From NCBI RefSeq assembly GCF_026385485.1, contig NZ_JANIDX010000001.1:349707-413706 (forward strand): a stretch of 64,000 nt of DNA, given 5' to 3'. The notes under the pieces were generated by a model. That model ran no database searches and was not told the DNA's origin. It saw only the letters and a list, made by a program, of their open reading frames with translations. Position numbers and translations under genes: made by a program. Origin of the DNA: Bombella pollinis (GTDB lineage Bacteria > Pseudomonadota > Alphaproteobacteria > Acetobacterales > Acetobacteraceae). Positions 1-8,369 of this stretch are shown one piece after another. Numbering within the stretch: position 1 is the first letter of the stretch; each line of letters begins with the position of its first letter.

Positions 1-73
1 CGGCGGCTTCCGTCCCTGCATGGCCGCCCCCCACGACGATAACATCATAGCGTTGCGTATGTGATGTACTCAT
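1..73 (-). CDS. mnmG: MnmG (GidA) tRNA uridine-34 modification enzyme, N-terminal fragment
   Basis: Only the first 24 codons lie in the window; the gene runs off the left edge. The N-terminus reads MSTSHTQRYDVIVVGGGHAG, an FAD-binding GxGxxG-type fold start typical of MnmG. MnmG works with MnmE to install the (carboxymethyl)aminomethyl group at wobble U34 of certain tRNAs. It starts 9 bases after the mnmE stop codon on the same strand, so the two partners look co-transcribed. In many alphaproteobacteria rsmG, parA and parB follow mnmG, so these are expected just outside the window. Confidence 0.9.
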   Translation of the reverse strand, partial: MSTSHTQRYDVIVVGGGHAGTEAA

Positions 74-82
74 GCCGTAATG

Positions 83-1387
83 TTACTTTCCTATACAAAA
101 CTGGCCGAAAATTGTATCGAGCAGGGCCTCTACATCCACATGGCCTGTCAGCCGCCCTATAGCCTGCATTGCTAAGCGCAACTCCTCCCCGCGTACCTCC
201 GGCCATGAGGCCTCCAACGCATGGGTAAGATGCTGCTGCGCCTCCTGCAACCCTGCACGATGGCGCGCCCGCGTTAAAGGCGGTGTGCCACGTTGTACCA
301 TAAGCGTGGCAAGATGTGCTTTTAGCCACTCACGCAAGGGGGTTAAACCGGCCTCATCCTGCGTATGCACCCCAAGTTCACCTCCTTGAGCCGGAGTCAG
401 GTCTGTTTTGGTGCGTAATTTTACAGCATGAGGGGCGAGCAAAGGCGTCTCATCCCCCGGCCCGACGAGATGAAACAATACATCCGCCTTCTCCACATGC
501 TGCATGGTCCGGCGGATGCCTTCAGCCTCAATCTCATCCTCTGTCTCGCGTAGCCCTGCTGTATCAATCAAGCGAACCCGAATCCCCTCAATCATCCACT
601 CAACACTTATCGCATCCCGCGTTGTGCCAGCTTTTTGCGTCACGATGGCTGCATCCTGCCCACTAAGAGCATTAAGCAAACTTGACTTCCCGACATTTGG
701 GGCCCCAGCGAGAACAATCTTCAACCCGTCCCGCACAATCTCGCCCCGCTCATCAGCAAGATGAGCCTGCATCTCCTGCGCTAAAGCCCGACACTCTTCT
801 ATAAGGGCACCCTCCACCTCTGGGGGAAGCTCCTCATCGGGGAAGTCAATCAACGCTTCCTGTTGGGCTAAAATCTGCCGCAATCGCGCTGCCCATCCTG
901 TATAAAGCTGGCTTAATGCCCCATCAGCTTGCCGCAAGGCTTGATGACGCTGCGCTTGTGTTTCCGCCTCAATTAAATCCGCAATCGCTTCCGCTTGGAG
1001 AATATCCATCCGCCCCGCTTGGACAGCCCTGCGGGTAAACTCCCCCGGCTCAGCAGGGCGGCCACCAAGATGCACAAGAGCCTGCGCTACGGCCTCTATA
1101 ATCGCCGGGCCAGCATGGAGGTGCAGCTCAAAACTATCTTCCCCTGTATAAGAGCGCGGCCCCGGCAACCATAAGATAAGGGCATGGTCTAACACATCCC
1201 CCTCATATGTTAAGGCCCGCACGCTAGCGTGACGCGGCGGCGGTAAAGCCCCGCATAATGCCTTTAAAATCTTACCACTCTCCGGCCCGCTTACCCGCAT
1301 AACCGCAATCGCCCCCTGCACGGGGCCTGTCGCTATAGCAAAAATTGTATGAGTGGATGCGCCAGATATGTTCATGCCGCCTTTCAT
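83..1387 (-). CDS. mnmE: tRNA modification GTPase MnmE (TrmE)
   Basis: This 434-aa GTPase partners MnmG in modifying U34 of tRNAs read at split codon boxes. The N-terminal folate-binding domain starts with TIFAIATGPVQGAIAVMRVS. The inserted G domain has the P-loop GAPNVGKSSLLNAL and the G3 motif DTAG. The chain ends in the family's C-terminal CIGK, whose Cys is needed for modification. The frame is open further upstream to 1438, but I chose the ATG at 1387 because AGGAG sits 6 bases before it. A start 12 bases downstream (NISGAS...) is also possible. mnmG follows after 9 bases. The gene is divergent from ogt, with under 80 bases between starts. Confidence 0.95.
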   Translation of the reverse strand: MKGGMNISGASTHTIFAIATGPVQGAIAVMRVSGPESGKILKALCGALPPPRHASVRALTYEGDVLDHALILWLPGPRSYTGEDSFELHLHAGPAIIEAVAQALVHLGGRPAEPGEFTRRAVQAGRMDILQAEAIADLIEAETQAQRHQALRQADGALSQLYTGWAARLRQILAQQEALIDFPDEELPPEVEGALIEECRALAQEMQAHLADERGEIVRDGLKIVLAGAPNVGKSSLLNALSGQDAAIVTQKAGTTRDAISVEWMIEGIRVRLIDTAGLRETEDEIEAEGIRRTMQHVEKADVLFHLVGPGDETPLLAPHAVKLRTKTDLTPAQGGELGVHTQDEAGLTPLREWLKAHLATLMVQRGTPPLTRARHRAGLQEAQQHLTHALEASWPEVRGEELRLAMQAIGRLTGHVDVEALLDTIFGQFCIGK

Positions 1388-1463
1388 ACAGCACTCCTGC
1401 CAGAAAAGCAGCGTTTTGTAGAAAGAATTGACGCTCATCGCTAAAACAGGCAGCTTAGAACTT

Positions 1464-1925
1464 ATGCCACAGCTTTCTTTTCATTCCCCCCTAGGTGCCC
1501 TCACTCTTAGCGAAGAAGACGGGCGCATCGTCTCCCTTGATGAAGGCTGGGGACGCGACCAGAGTGAGACCCCGCTCCTGCTTCAGGTACGAGACATGAT
1601 GCAGGATTATTTTGATGGCAAAGTGGTGGATTTCCAATCCATCCCGCTCATGCTGTGTGGCACAGCCTATCAAGAGCGCGTATGGGCTGCCTTACGCACA
1701 ATTCCCTACGGTCAAACCCGCAGCTATGCCGAGCTAGCCCGCAGCATCGGCGGTAGCCCGCAATCCATCGGCCAAGCCGTGGCGCGCAACCCGTTGCTTA
1801 TCCTCATCCCCTGCCATCGCGTATTGCCCTCTCATGGCAAAAACTACGGCGATTACAGCGGCTTTGACGGAGCCGAGAGCAAAGCCTTCCTGCTCGACTT
1901 AGAGCGTGAGATACTCACCCCGTAA
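1464..1925 (+). CDS. ogt: Methylated-DNA--protein-cysteine S-methyltransferase
   Basis: This suicide repair protein takes the alkyl group from O6-alkylguanine onto its own cysteine. The 153-aa product has the conserved active-site motif PCHRV with the acceptor Cys at about residue 117. It also has the helix-turn-helix stretch YAELARSIGGSPQSIGQAV and the IPYGQTRSY segment of the DNA-binding fold. Length matches the Ogt/AGT family. The frame also has an upstream TTG at 1428, but the ATG at 1464 starts at the usual beta-strand (LSFHSPLGALTL). The Shine-Dalgarno is weak. It is divergent from mnmE, and I see no clear terminator after it. Confidence 0.9.
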   Translation: MPQLSFHSPLGALTLSEEDGRIVSLDEGWGRDQSETPLLLQVRDMMQDYFDGKVVDFQSIPLMLCGTAYQERVWAALRTIPYGQTRSYAELARSIGGSPQSIGQAVARNPLLILIPCHRVLPSHGKNYGDYSGFDGAESKAFLLDLEREILTP

Positions 1926-2079
1926 AAACGAGCTGTTATAAAACATACCCTATAAGCTCCATACAAAATTGTAATAATAGCTTTTTCGTACCTGCCTCAT
2001 CCGCCAAAAACAGGCATTTAACAAGTACCGATATCCTTTACATAAACAATACCTATCACAGAAAAAATAAAACCAATTT

Positions 2080-2085
2080 TATAAT
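2080..2085 (+). promoter_or_regulatory. Candidate -10 element for the bd oxidase operon
   Basis: A perfect TATAAT lies 66 bases before the cydA start inside an AT-rich 225-base intergenic region (1926-2150). No good -35 hexamer stands at 16-18 bases upstream, so an activator may be needed. I saw no clear FNR-type TTGAT-N4-ATCAA site. The cydA Shine-Dalgarno is AAAGGA, about 11 bases before the ATG. Confidence 0.35.
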
Positions 2086-2150
2086 GTCTCATAAGTCCAA
2101 TAACGAAAAATATGAAGTCTTCCTAATTTAACGGAAAGGAACGATTATTT

Positions 2151-3566
2151 ATGGTTACCGACCATAATATACCCCTGATAATCGCACGAATACAATTTGC
2201 ACTTACCGTTGGCGTACATATAATATTTCCTGCATTTTCAATCGGACTATCTGTCTTTCTCACATTCCTTGAAGGGATGTGGTTAAAAACGACTGATAAT
2301 CGTTATTTAAATCTCTTTAAATATTGGTTGAAGGTCTTTTCAATCGTCTTTGGGATGGGTGTCGTCTCCGGGATCGTTATGGCTTACGAATTCGGCACAA
2401 ACTGGGCTAGATTCTCTGCCAAAGCAGGACCGATCACCGGTGTTCTACTCTCCTATGAGGTTATGACAGCCTTCTTCATGGAGGCAGGCTTCCTTGGTGT
2501 TATGCTTTTCGGGCTAAACCGAGTTGGGCGCAAAATGCACTTCTTTGCCACTTGTGCTGTCACCACGGGAACACTCATCTCCATGACATGGATCCTTGCG
2601 TCAAACTCATGGATGCAAACCCCGCAAGGCTATATCATCGACCCTAAAACCGGCCATTTTTTACCAAAAGATTGGCTGGCCATTATTTTTAATCCGTCAT
2701 TCCCTTATCGGATCATCCATATGGGACTGGCCGCTATGCTCTCTGTCGCCTTTACTGTAGCGGCGGCTGGAGCGTGGCATCTACTCAAAGCAAAAAAGAA
2801 CAAAACACAGGCTGATAGTACAGTCCGCCTTATGTTCTCCCTCTCCCTTTGGATGATTGTCGCCACAGCCCCGCTCCAAATCTTGGCAGGTGATATGCAC
2901 GGGCTAAATACCCTGAAATATCAACCCGCTAAGATTGCAGCGATAGAAGGAGACTGGATAAATGAGAGACGGGCTCCCGAACTGCTCTTTGGCATCCCGA
3001 ACATGAAGACCGAGCATACAGATTATGCCATAAGTGTCCCACTACTTGGCTCTCTCATCCTTACCCATGACATTAATGGCAAGGTCCCCGGGTTAAAAGA
3101 TTATCCAGCAGACCAACGGGCCCCCTCGCCAATTGTATTCTTCTCCTTCCGCATCATGGTTGCCTTGGGAGGGATTATGCTGCTCTGTGGTTTATGGTCA
3201 CTCTGGCTACGCCATAGGGGACGGTTTTTTACACATCCACTCTTCTTGCGGGTAATGCTCATCATGGCCCCGGCCGGCTTTGTTGCATTGCTCTGCGGCT
3301 GGGTCACCACCGAGGTCGGCCGCCAACCATGGACTGTGTACGGCTTACTCCGCACAGAAGACAGTGCCTCACCCCTTGCTCTCTCTAGCCTGTCTTTCTC
3401 CATGCTCTTTTTTGTCGTGATTTATGTTTTTGTCTTTGGCTCTGGCCTTCTCATGCTCGTCCGTCTGCTCAGAACCGCCCCAGAAGCCACCGATAACACT
3501 CATGATGACACCATGATTCTAGGTAGTCATCACCATACGGTCTCTCATAACAAAGAGGTGCCCTGA
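2151..3566 (+). CDS. cydA: Cytochrome bd-type quinol oxidase subunit I (CIO type)
   Basis: Subunit I of a cytochrome bd quinol:O2 oxidoreductase of the inner membrane, which reduces oxygen with ubiquinol without pumping protons. The 471-aa polytopic protein keeps an N-terminal heme-ligand His (H23 in VGVHIIFP), a second His in PYRIIHMG and the hallmark GWVTTEVGRQPW motif. The periplasmic Q-loop after GDMHG is short. That, with the total length, places it with the cyanide-insensitive CioA type rather than the longer E. coli CydA type. cydB begins 1 base after the stop codon. Such oxidases are common in acetic acid bacteria, where they receive electrons from periplasmic dehydrogenases. Confidence 0.95.
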   Translation: MVTDHNIPLIIARIQFALTVGVHIIFPAFSIGLSVFLTFLEGMWLKTTDNRYLNLFKYWLKVFSIVFGMGVVSGIVMAYEFGTNWARFSAKAGPITGVLLSYEVMTAFFMEAGFLGVMLFGLNRVGRKMHFFATCAVTTGTLISMTWILASNSWMQTPQGYIIDPKTGHFLPKDWLAIIFNPSFPYRIIHMGLAAMLSVAFTVAAAGAWHLLKAKKNKTQADSTVRLMFSLSLWMIVATAPLQILAGDMHGLNTLKYQPAKIAAIEGDWINERRAPELLFGIPNMKTEHTDYAISVPLLGSLILTHDINGKVPGLKDYPADQRAPSPIVFFSFRIMVALGGIMLLCGLWSLWLRHRGRFFTHPLFLRVMLIMAPAGFVALLCGWVTTEVGRQPWTVYGLLRTEDSASPLALSSLSFSMLFFVVIYVFVFGSGLLMLVRLLRTAPEATDNTHDDTMILGSHHHTVSHNKEVP

Positions 3567-3567
3567 C

Positions 3568-4587
3568 ATGTCCGGTCTTGCTTATTATTTGCCCTTCATC
3601 TGGGCTTTCATCGTCATTCTAGCCATCTCTATCTATGTCATTCTGGATGGTTTTGACTTAGGCATTGGTATGCTCTTTGCTTTTGAGAAAAAGCCAGAGC
3701 ACCGCGATGTTATGATCAACACCATTGCCCCTGTCTGGGATGGTAATGAGACATGGATGGTTTTAGGGGGTGCTACATTATTTGGTGTTTTCCCCGGTGC
3801 TTACAGTACATTACTACCCGCTTTTTATATTCCCATCATCATCATGCTGGGTGCCCTAATCTTCCGTGGTGTTGCCTTTGAGTTCCGCATCATGGCGCAC
3901 TCCCCCGGTTACCGGACATTCTGGAACAAGGGCTTCATGGCAGGCTCCATGCTCGCATCCTTTTGCCAAGGATGTATTCTTGGGGGCTATGTCCAAGGAA
4001 TCCACACTCATGACGGTGCTTTTGCCGGTGGCCCAATGGATTGGCTAACACCCTTTAGTGTTCTCTGTGGCCTCTCTGTCATCATCGGCTATGCCCTTTT
4101 AGGCACAACATGGTTGGTCTGGCGCACATCCGATGAGCTAGAAGCACAATGCCGCCGTTGGTCTAAACGGCTATCTATCCTAATGCTTCTTTGCATCATT
4201 GCCGTTAGCTGTTGGACGCCTTTCCTCCATGCGCCCTATCTTCATCACTGGCTTGCTTTCCCGAACATTCTATTCGGCCTGCCTGTCCCGCTACTCGTAG
4301 CCCTATTTGGGTTTATGATGTGGCACAGTTTGGATAAAGACCACACTATTACACCCTTCCTCTGCACTATAGGATGGTTCCTACTAAGTTTGGTGGGGCT
4401 AGCTATCACCATCTGGCCCTACGCTGTTCCCCCAACATTAACCCTGTGGGATGTAGCATCACCTGTTCCTAGCCAGCTCTTCCAACTTGTTGGGACCGTT
4501 ATCTTGCTCCCTATCATCACAGGATACTCAATTTATTCTTACTATCTCTTCCGTGGAAAGGTCACCAAAGCCGATGGATATCACTAA
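3568..4587 (+). CDS. cydB: Cytochrome bd-type quinol oxidase subunit II (CIO type)
   Basis: Subunit II, 339 aa, about eight membrane helices, needed for assembly of the bd oxidase. The start LPFIWAFIVILAISIYVILDG, the motif WDGNETWMV and the following LPAFYIPIIIM helix are classic CydB/CioB features. It sits immediately behind cydA. Its last 14 bases overlap the start of the small DUF2474 gene, so the three genes form one operon. Confidence 0.95.
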   Translation: MSGLAYYLPFIWAFIVILAISIYVILDGFDLGIGMLFAFEKKPEHRDVMINTIAPVWDGNETWMVLGGATLFGVFPGAYSTLLPAFYIPIIIMLGALIFRGVAFEFRIMAHSPGYRTFWNKGFMAGSMLASFCQGCILGGYVQGIHTHDGAFAGGPMDWLTPFSVLCGLSVIIGYALLGTTWLVWRTSDELEAQCRRWSKRLSILMLLCIIAVSCWTPFLHAPYLHHWLAFPNILFGLPVPLLVALFGFMMWHSLDKDHTITPFLCTIGWFLLSLVGLAITIWPYAVPPTLTLWDVASPVPSQLFQLVGTVILLPIITGYSIYSYYLFRGKVTKADGYH

Positions 4588-4723
4588 ATTCATCACATAT
4601 GATGCAAAGAAGGTTCCCACTTCTTTTTGTAAGCGTCTAGGCTGGTTCCTCAGCCTCTGGATAGCGGGCACGGTCACCATTATTCTGGTGGCCAGCCTGC
4701 TCCATATGTTGATCCCTCATTGA
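4574..4723 (+). CDS. Small DUF2474-type membrane protein of the bd oxidase operon
   Basis: A 49-aa protein with one predicted transmembrane helix (about residues 22-46, rich in W, L, V, I) after a short basic stretch (FCKRLGWFLSLWIAG). DUF2474 proteins of this size and layout follow cioAB operons in many proteobacteria and are thought to be small accessory subunits, comparable to CydX although not homologous by eye. The ATG at 4574 overlaps the end of cydB in another frame, which indicates translational coupling. The frame is open further upstream, but that part lies within cydB. A terminator follows. Confidence 0.75.
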   Translation: MDITKFITYDAKKVPTSFCKRLGWFLSLWIAGTVTIILVASLLHMLIPH

Positions 4724-4752
4724 AGGACAGCCCACTAACATAGACCCGTTAT

Positions 4753-4790
4753 AAAAAAGGCAGGTCCCTTAATGAGGGCCTGCCTTTTTT
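4753..4790. terminator. Bidirectional rho-independent terminator between the bd operon and rho
   Basis: AAAAAAGGCAGG...CCCT and AGGG...CCTGCCTTTTTT form a long stem around a short TAATG loop, with an A-run on one side and a T-run on the other. It can therefore end transcription from both the bd oxidase operon (plus) and rho (minus). Confidence 0.85.
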
Positions 4791-4815
4791 GCAGCAACTT
4801 ACTAACTATAATAAT

Positions 4816-6126
4816 CTAGTTATTCATCGCATCGAAGAAATCCTGATTTGTCTTGCTATAGCGCAGCTTATCAAGCAGGAAGTCCATAGCATCCATCGTG
4901 CCCATGGGAGCCAAGATACGGCGAAGGACCCACATTTTGGAGAGGGAGGCACGATCCACCAATAGCTCCTCCTTACGCGTGCCGGACTTGGTGATGTCGA
5001 TAGCGGGGAAGGTCCGCTTATCAGCCAATTTACGATCCAACATCAGCTCGGAGTTACCTGTACCCTTAAACTCTTCGAAGATGACCTCATCCATACGGGA
5101 GCCTGTATCAATCAAGGCTGTAGCGATAATGGTAAGGGAGCCGCCTTCCTCAATATTACGCGCCGCACCGAAGAAGCGTTTAGGCCGTTGGAGGGCATTA
5201 GCATCCACACCACCGGTCAACACCTTACCAGATGACGGCACAACCGTGTTATAGGCACGCGCAAGACGTGTGATGGAATCTAACAAGATGACCACATCGC
5301 GCTTATGCTCAACAAGACGTTTGGCTTTCTCCAACACCATTTCCGTCACCTGCACATGACGATGAGCGGGTTCATCAAAGGTGGAGGACACAACCTCACC
5401 ACGCACAGAGCGGGCCATGTCTGTCACTTCCTCAGGTCGCTCATCAATAAGCAGAACAATGAGGAACACATCAGGATGATTTGCCGAGATAGAGGCCGCA
5501 ATGCTTTGCAGCATGACCGTCTTACCCGTCCGCGGGGGGGCGACAATCAACGCACGCTGGCCCATCCCAATAGGAGCGACAAGGTCAATCACGCGGGAGG
5601 TATAATCTTTTTGGTCTTTACGGTCCCGTCCCTTGCTTTTTGCTGGGGCAGGGGCGGCATTAACAGCATCTTGCTGCTCTGTCTCCATCCGCAAAGGACG
5701 CTCAGGAAAGAGCGGTGTTAGATTATCAAAATTAATCCGCGTGCGAACTTGCTCCGGAGCTTCAAAATTGATCGTATTGACATTTTGCAGGGCGAAATAA
5801 CGCTCGCCATCCCGTGGGGCGCGGATTTCCCCTTCCACCGTATCACCCGGCCGCAAGGCAAAACGCCGCACTTGCGCAGGGGAGACGTAAATATCATCAG
5901 GGCCGGGAAGGTAGTTTGCCTCTGGGCTACGAAGGAAGCCAAAACCATCCGGCAAAATCTCAAGAGTGCCCTCGCCGTAAATAGCCTGTTCACGCTCGGC
6001 AAGAGTTTTGAGAATAGCGAACATCATATCCTGCTTCCGCAGGGATGAGGCATTCTCAACCTCCAATTCTTCAGCAAAAGCCAATAGATCAGCGGGAGAT
6101 TTCTTCTTCAATTCGGCGAGATGCAT
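4816..6126 (-). CDS. rho: Transcription termination factor Rho
   Basis: Hexameric RNA-dependent ATPase that ends transcription at unstructured C-rich RNA. The 436-aa protein has the N-terminal helical Rho_N domain (LAELKKKSPADLLAFAEELE), a cold-shock-like RNA-binding domain (DGFGFLRSPEANYLPGPDDI), the P-loop (VAPPRTGKTVML) and the Q/R-loop region with LTGGVDANALQRPKRF. Length is normal for alphaproteobacteria. A short polar insert (about residues 155-170, APAPAKSKGRDRKD) separates the RNA-binding and ATPase parts. In many alphaproteobacteria rho lies directly next to mnmE; here ogt and the bd operon lie between them. Confidence 0.97.
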   Translation of the reverse strand: MHLAELKKKSPADLLAFAEELEVENASSLRKQDMMFAILKTLAEREQAIYGEGTLEILPDGFGFLRSPEANYLPGPDDIYVSPAQVRRFALRPGDTVEGEIRAPRDGERYFALQNVNTINFEAPEQVRTRINFDNLTPLFPERPLRMETEQQDAVNAAPAPAKSKGRDRKDQKDYTSRVIDLVAPIGMGQRALIVAPPRTGKTVMLQSIAASISANHPDVFLIVLLIDERPEEVTDMARSVRGEVVSSTFDEPAHRHVQVTEMVLEKAKRLVEHKRDVVILLDSITRLARAYNTVVPSSGKVLTGGVDANALQRPKRFFGAARNIEEGGSLTIIATALIDTGSRMDEVIFEEFKGTGNSELMLDRKLADKRTFPAIDITKSGTRKEELLVDRASLSKMWVLRRILAPMGTMDAMDFLLDKLRYSKTNQDFFDAMNN

Positions 6127-6346
6127 GAAATGATGCGCCTTGGTAAGCCCCTCTCACGAAGGGTGAAAATAGGAAAGAAAACGGAAGTCCAGACTAAGGG
6201 CTGATAAAGGCCCCCAAATACTACCAATCAATAGAGACAAGCAAAATGACGTTTCTCTAAAGAAAGACTGGCAAAACTGCCTTCCGGTGCGAAGGGAATG
6301 ACCCGGCAGGCTGGGCAGGACGCCGCCTCCATAAGGTTCGACCCCT

Positions 6347-6375
6347 CATTAAGTGAAAGGGGCCGATACTGTCAA
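6347..6375 (-). promoter_or_regulatory. rho: Candidate sigma-70 promoter for rho
   Basis: Read on the minus strand, TTGACA (6375-6370) is followed after exactly 17 bases by TTAATG (6352-6347). It is in the 279-base gap between the GMC gene and rho and would give a rho leader of about 210 bases. The leader contains a short C4/G4 hairpin overlapping the -10 region. Long rho leaders are often autoregulatory; that role here is inference. Confidence 0.45.
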
Positions 6376-6405
6376 GACGCCCCCTCTCACTTAACATCAT
6401 CATAC

Positions 6406-7950
6406 TTACACAACCTTTAGCAGCGCATCCGCTGTTCGTAAGGAAAGTGCCATAATGGTCAAAGCAGGATTAGCCGCCCCAGAGCTAGGAAAGGTGGAGT
6501 GATCGCTTATCCATAGATTCTCAATATCAAAACTACGGCCATAGGGATTAACCACCGCAGAGCCTGCATCTTTACCCATACGGCATGTGCCAATCATATG
6601 GGCAGCACGGCTAATAACCCGTATATCCTTCGCCCCGATCGACTCCCACATCTTCACCATCAGACGGGTAGCATGGCGGTGCATGGCCTCCTCATTAGGG
6701 CCATAACTGTAATCAATGCGCGGTTTTGGCAGGCCAAAAGCGTCTTTCTCCTCCGAGAGGGTTACGCGGTTTTCCTCCCGTGGGAGGCTCTCCCCATGCA
6801 TCCCAATACCGGCACTATAATTATAGGCGGCCAAAGTTTGGCTTAACGCTTCACCTCGCCGCCCATCAGCACGCACAAGATTTGCCGCCCATGTCAGAGG
6901 CATCATACCGAGAGATTGTAGCAAATAGCCCCCCGCAAAATCCGCATCCTTAGGCCGAAGCATATCCTCAGTAATCGTAAGGGATGGGTATCCTTTATTC
7001 GGCCGGATTTCCTCATCAAACACGCCCCACACTTGGGTGGAGACATGTGTCATGTAATTCCGCCCCACTTGGCCGGAGCTATTGGCCAGACCATTATGCA
7101 GTAATAAGCGAGCCGTCTCCACCGCCCCAGCGGCAAGAACAACAGCCTTACATTTTTGCCGTTCTTCTCGCCCATCTTTTACATAAATGACAGCTGTAAT
7201 CCGCCCCTGACTATCACGCTCAAAAGCTGTTGCCATACAGCCGGGACGCAGCTCCGCCCCATGAGCGCAAGCTAGTGGCAGATAGGTATTATCAACACCT
7301 GATTTCGCCCCATTGCGGCAACCTTGATGGCAGGCCCCGCAATTAACACACCCTTCACGATGACCAAAATGAGGCTGCTCACGCCCTTGCGAAATCACAG
7401 CCACAGGCCCATCCGCATGGCGTAACCCTACATTATCGCACGCTTTCCGCATTTTAAGGGCTGCTGCATTAGGGGCCAAAGGGGGATAGACATAATGGCG
7501 GCTTTCATCCCACGGATAATGCGCTGGGCCGCTGACCCCGATAAAACGTTCAACCTCCTCTATATAAGGTTGAATCTCCTCAGCACCGAAGGGCCAATCA
7601 ACCCCTTGGCCGGTCTCACTATAGAGATGAAACTCCCGCTTATCCATTCGTGGTAAAAATGCCCCGTAATGAAGCAAAGAGCCCCCAAGGCCCGTCCCGC
7701 TATTATTGCCACCAAAGGCTTGTGGGGTCTTCCCACCGGAGAGCCGCTCATGCAGCCAATAAAGCTCCTGCGCGGTTGGCTCATCAGGCGTATGGGACCG
7801 CGCTTGAAAAGCCGGTCCTGCTTCCAACGCTACGACCTTTCGCCCTGCTTGGGCCAGCCGCGCTATAAGAGGGGCACCACCGGCCCCTGTACCGATAACA
7901 ACAACATCAGCAATTTGTTGTGAAACATCATTCATCATGTTCTGCGTCAT
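6406..7950 (-). CDS. GMC-family FAD oxidoreductase with a four-cysteine motif
   Basis: A 514-aa flavoprotein dehydrogenase, probably oxidising a sugar, polyol or alcohol; the substrate cannot be read from sequence. The FAD fingerprint GTGAGG is at residues 20-25, followed by GRKVVALEAG. The second GMC motif is GGNNSGTGLGGSLLHYG. The C-terminal catalytic part shows HMIGTCRMG and SGAANPALTIMALSLRTAD. Residues 201-211 carry C-x2-C-x2-C-x3-C, a pattern suited to an iron-sulfur cluster. I see no Tat or Sec signal. ATG 7950 was chosen; an in-frame TTG precedes it by 3 bases. A subunit-3-like gene lies upstream on the same strand after a 419-base gap. Confidence 0.85.
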   Translation of the reverse strand: MTQNMMNDVSQQIADVVVIGTGAGGAPLIARLAQAGRKVVALEAGPAFQARSHTPDEPTAQELYWLHERLSGGKTPQAFGGNNSGTGLGGSLLHYGAFLPRMDKREFHLYSETGQGVDWPFGAEEIQPYIEEVERFIGVSGPAHYPWDESRHYVYPPLAPNAAALKMRKACDNVGLRHADGPVAVISQGREQPHFGHREGCVNCGACHQGCRNGAKSGVDNTYLPLACAHGAELRPGCMATAFERDSQGRITAVIYVKDGREERQKCKAVVLAAGAVETARLLLHNGLANSSGQVGRNYMTHVSTQVWGVFDEEIRPNKGYPSLTITEDMLRPKDADFAGGYLLQSLGMMPLTWAANLVRADGRRGEALSQTLAAYNYSAGIGMHGESLPREENRVTLSEEKDAFGLPKPRIDYSYGPNEEAMHRHATRLMVKMWESIGAKDIRVISRAAHMIGTCRMGKDAGSAVVNPYGRSFDIENLWISDHSTFPSSGAANPALTIMALSLRTADALLKVV

Positions 7951-7990
7951 CAAACTATGTCCATCACCTTATGGATAAAGTGGTTTAGGT

Positions 7991-8196
7991 TGGGGTACAT
8001 GGGGATTGTACGGGCTTTTATGAGAGCGGTACCGAGTACTGGGGACGGTACTGTACCCCCTTATAAAAAGGGGATTGTACACAGGCCCATTGTGGAAAAA
8101 GAAGGATAACATCCTGGAGGCCTTGAGTCTTCTTGCTCAATGAAGTTGTACACAGTGTGAGTAAGCTGGGGTACATTTTTAGAAAGCCGGGTACCC
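7991..8196. repeat. Cluster of GTAC-centred degenerate repeats
   Basis: This lies in the 419-base noncoding gap (7951-8369) between the two dehydrogenase genes. GTAC occurs ten times in about 200 bases (starts 7995, 8008, 8029, 8036, 8048, 8053, 8077, 8148, 8171, 8191), where about one is expected by chance. Longer words recur: TGGGGTACAT at 7991 and 8167, GGGGATTGTAC at 8001 and 8070, and TTGTACACAG at 8075 and 8146. GGGTACCCC near 8190 is a near-perfect palindrome. An open frame on the minus strand (8018-8227) has no Shine-Dalgarno and a composition unlike its neighbours, so I do not call it a gene. Function is unknown. Confidence 0.7.
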
Positions 8197-8369
8197 CAGT
8201 TTTCACAGGGTTTAACCACATCATCAATTTATAATTTTATAAATTAAAATGTTGTGTTGTCGGTCTTTCTTCTCACGCACGCTATGATTTCACGTCATTT
8301 TCGCTTTAAAGCTGAACCCTCTACGGATGGAACTTTTCTCTCACATATAGCCCTTTATCCCACCATGTT

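Noticed and set aside
8018..8227. A 69-codon minus-strand frame over the GTAC-rich block
   Set aside because: No Shine-Dalgarno and low-quality composition; the repeats explain the sequence better than a gene does.
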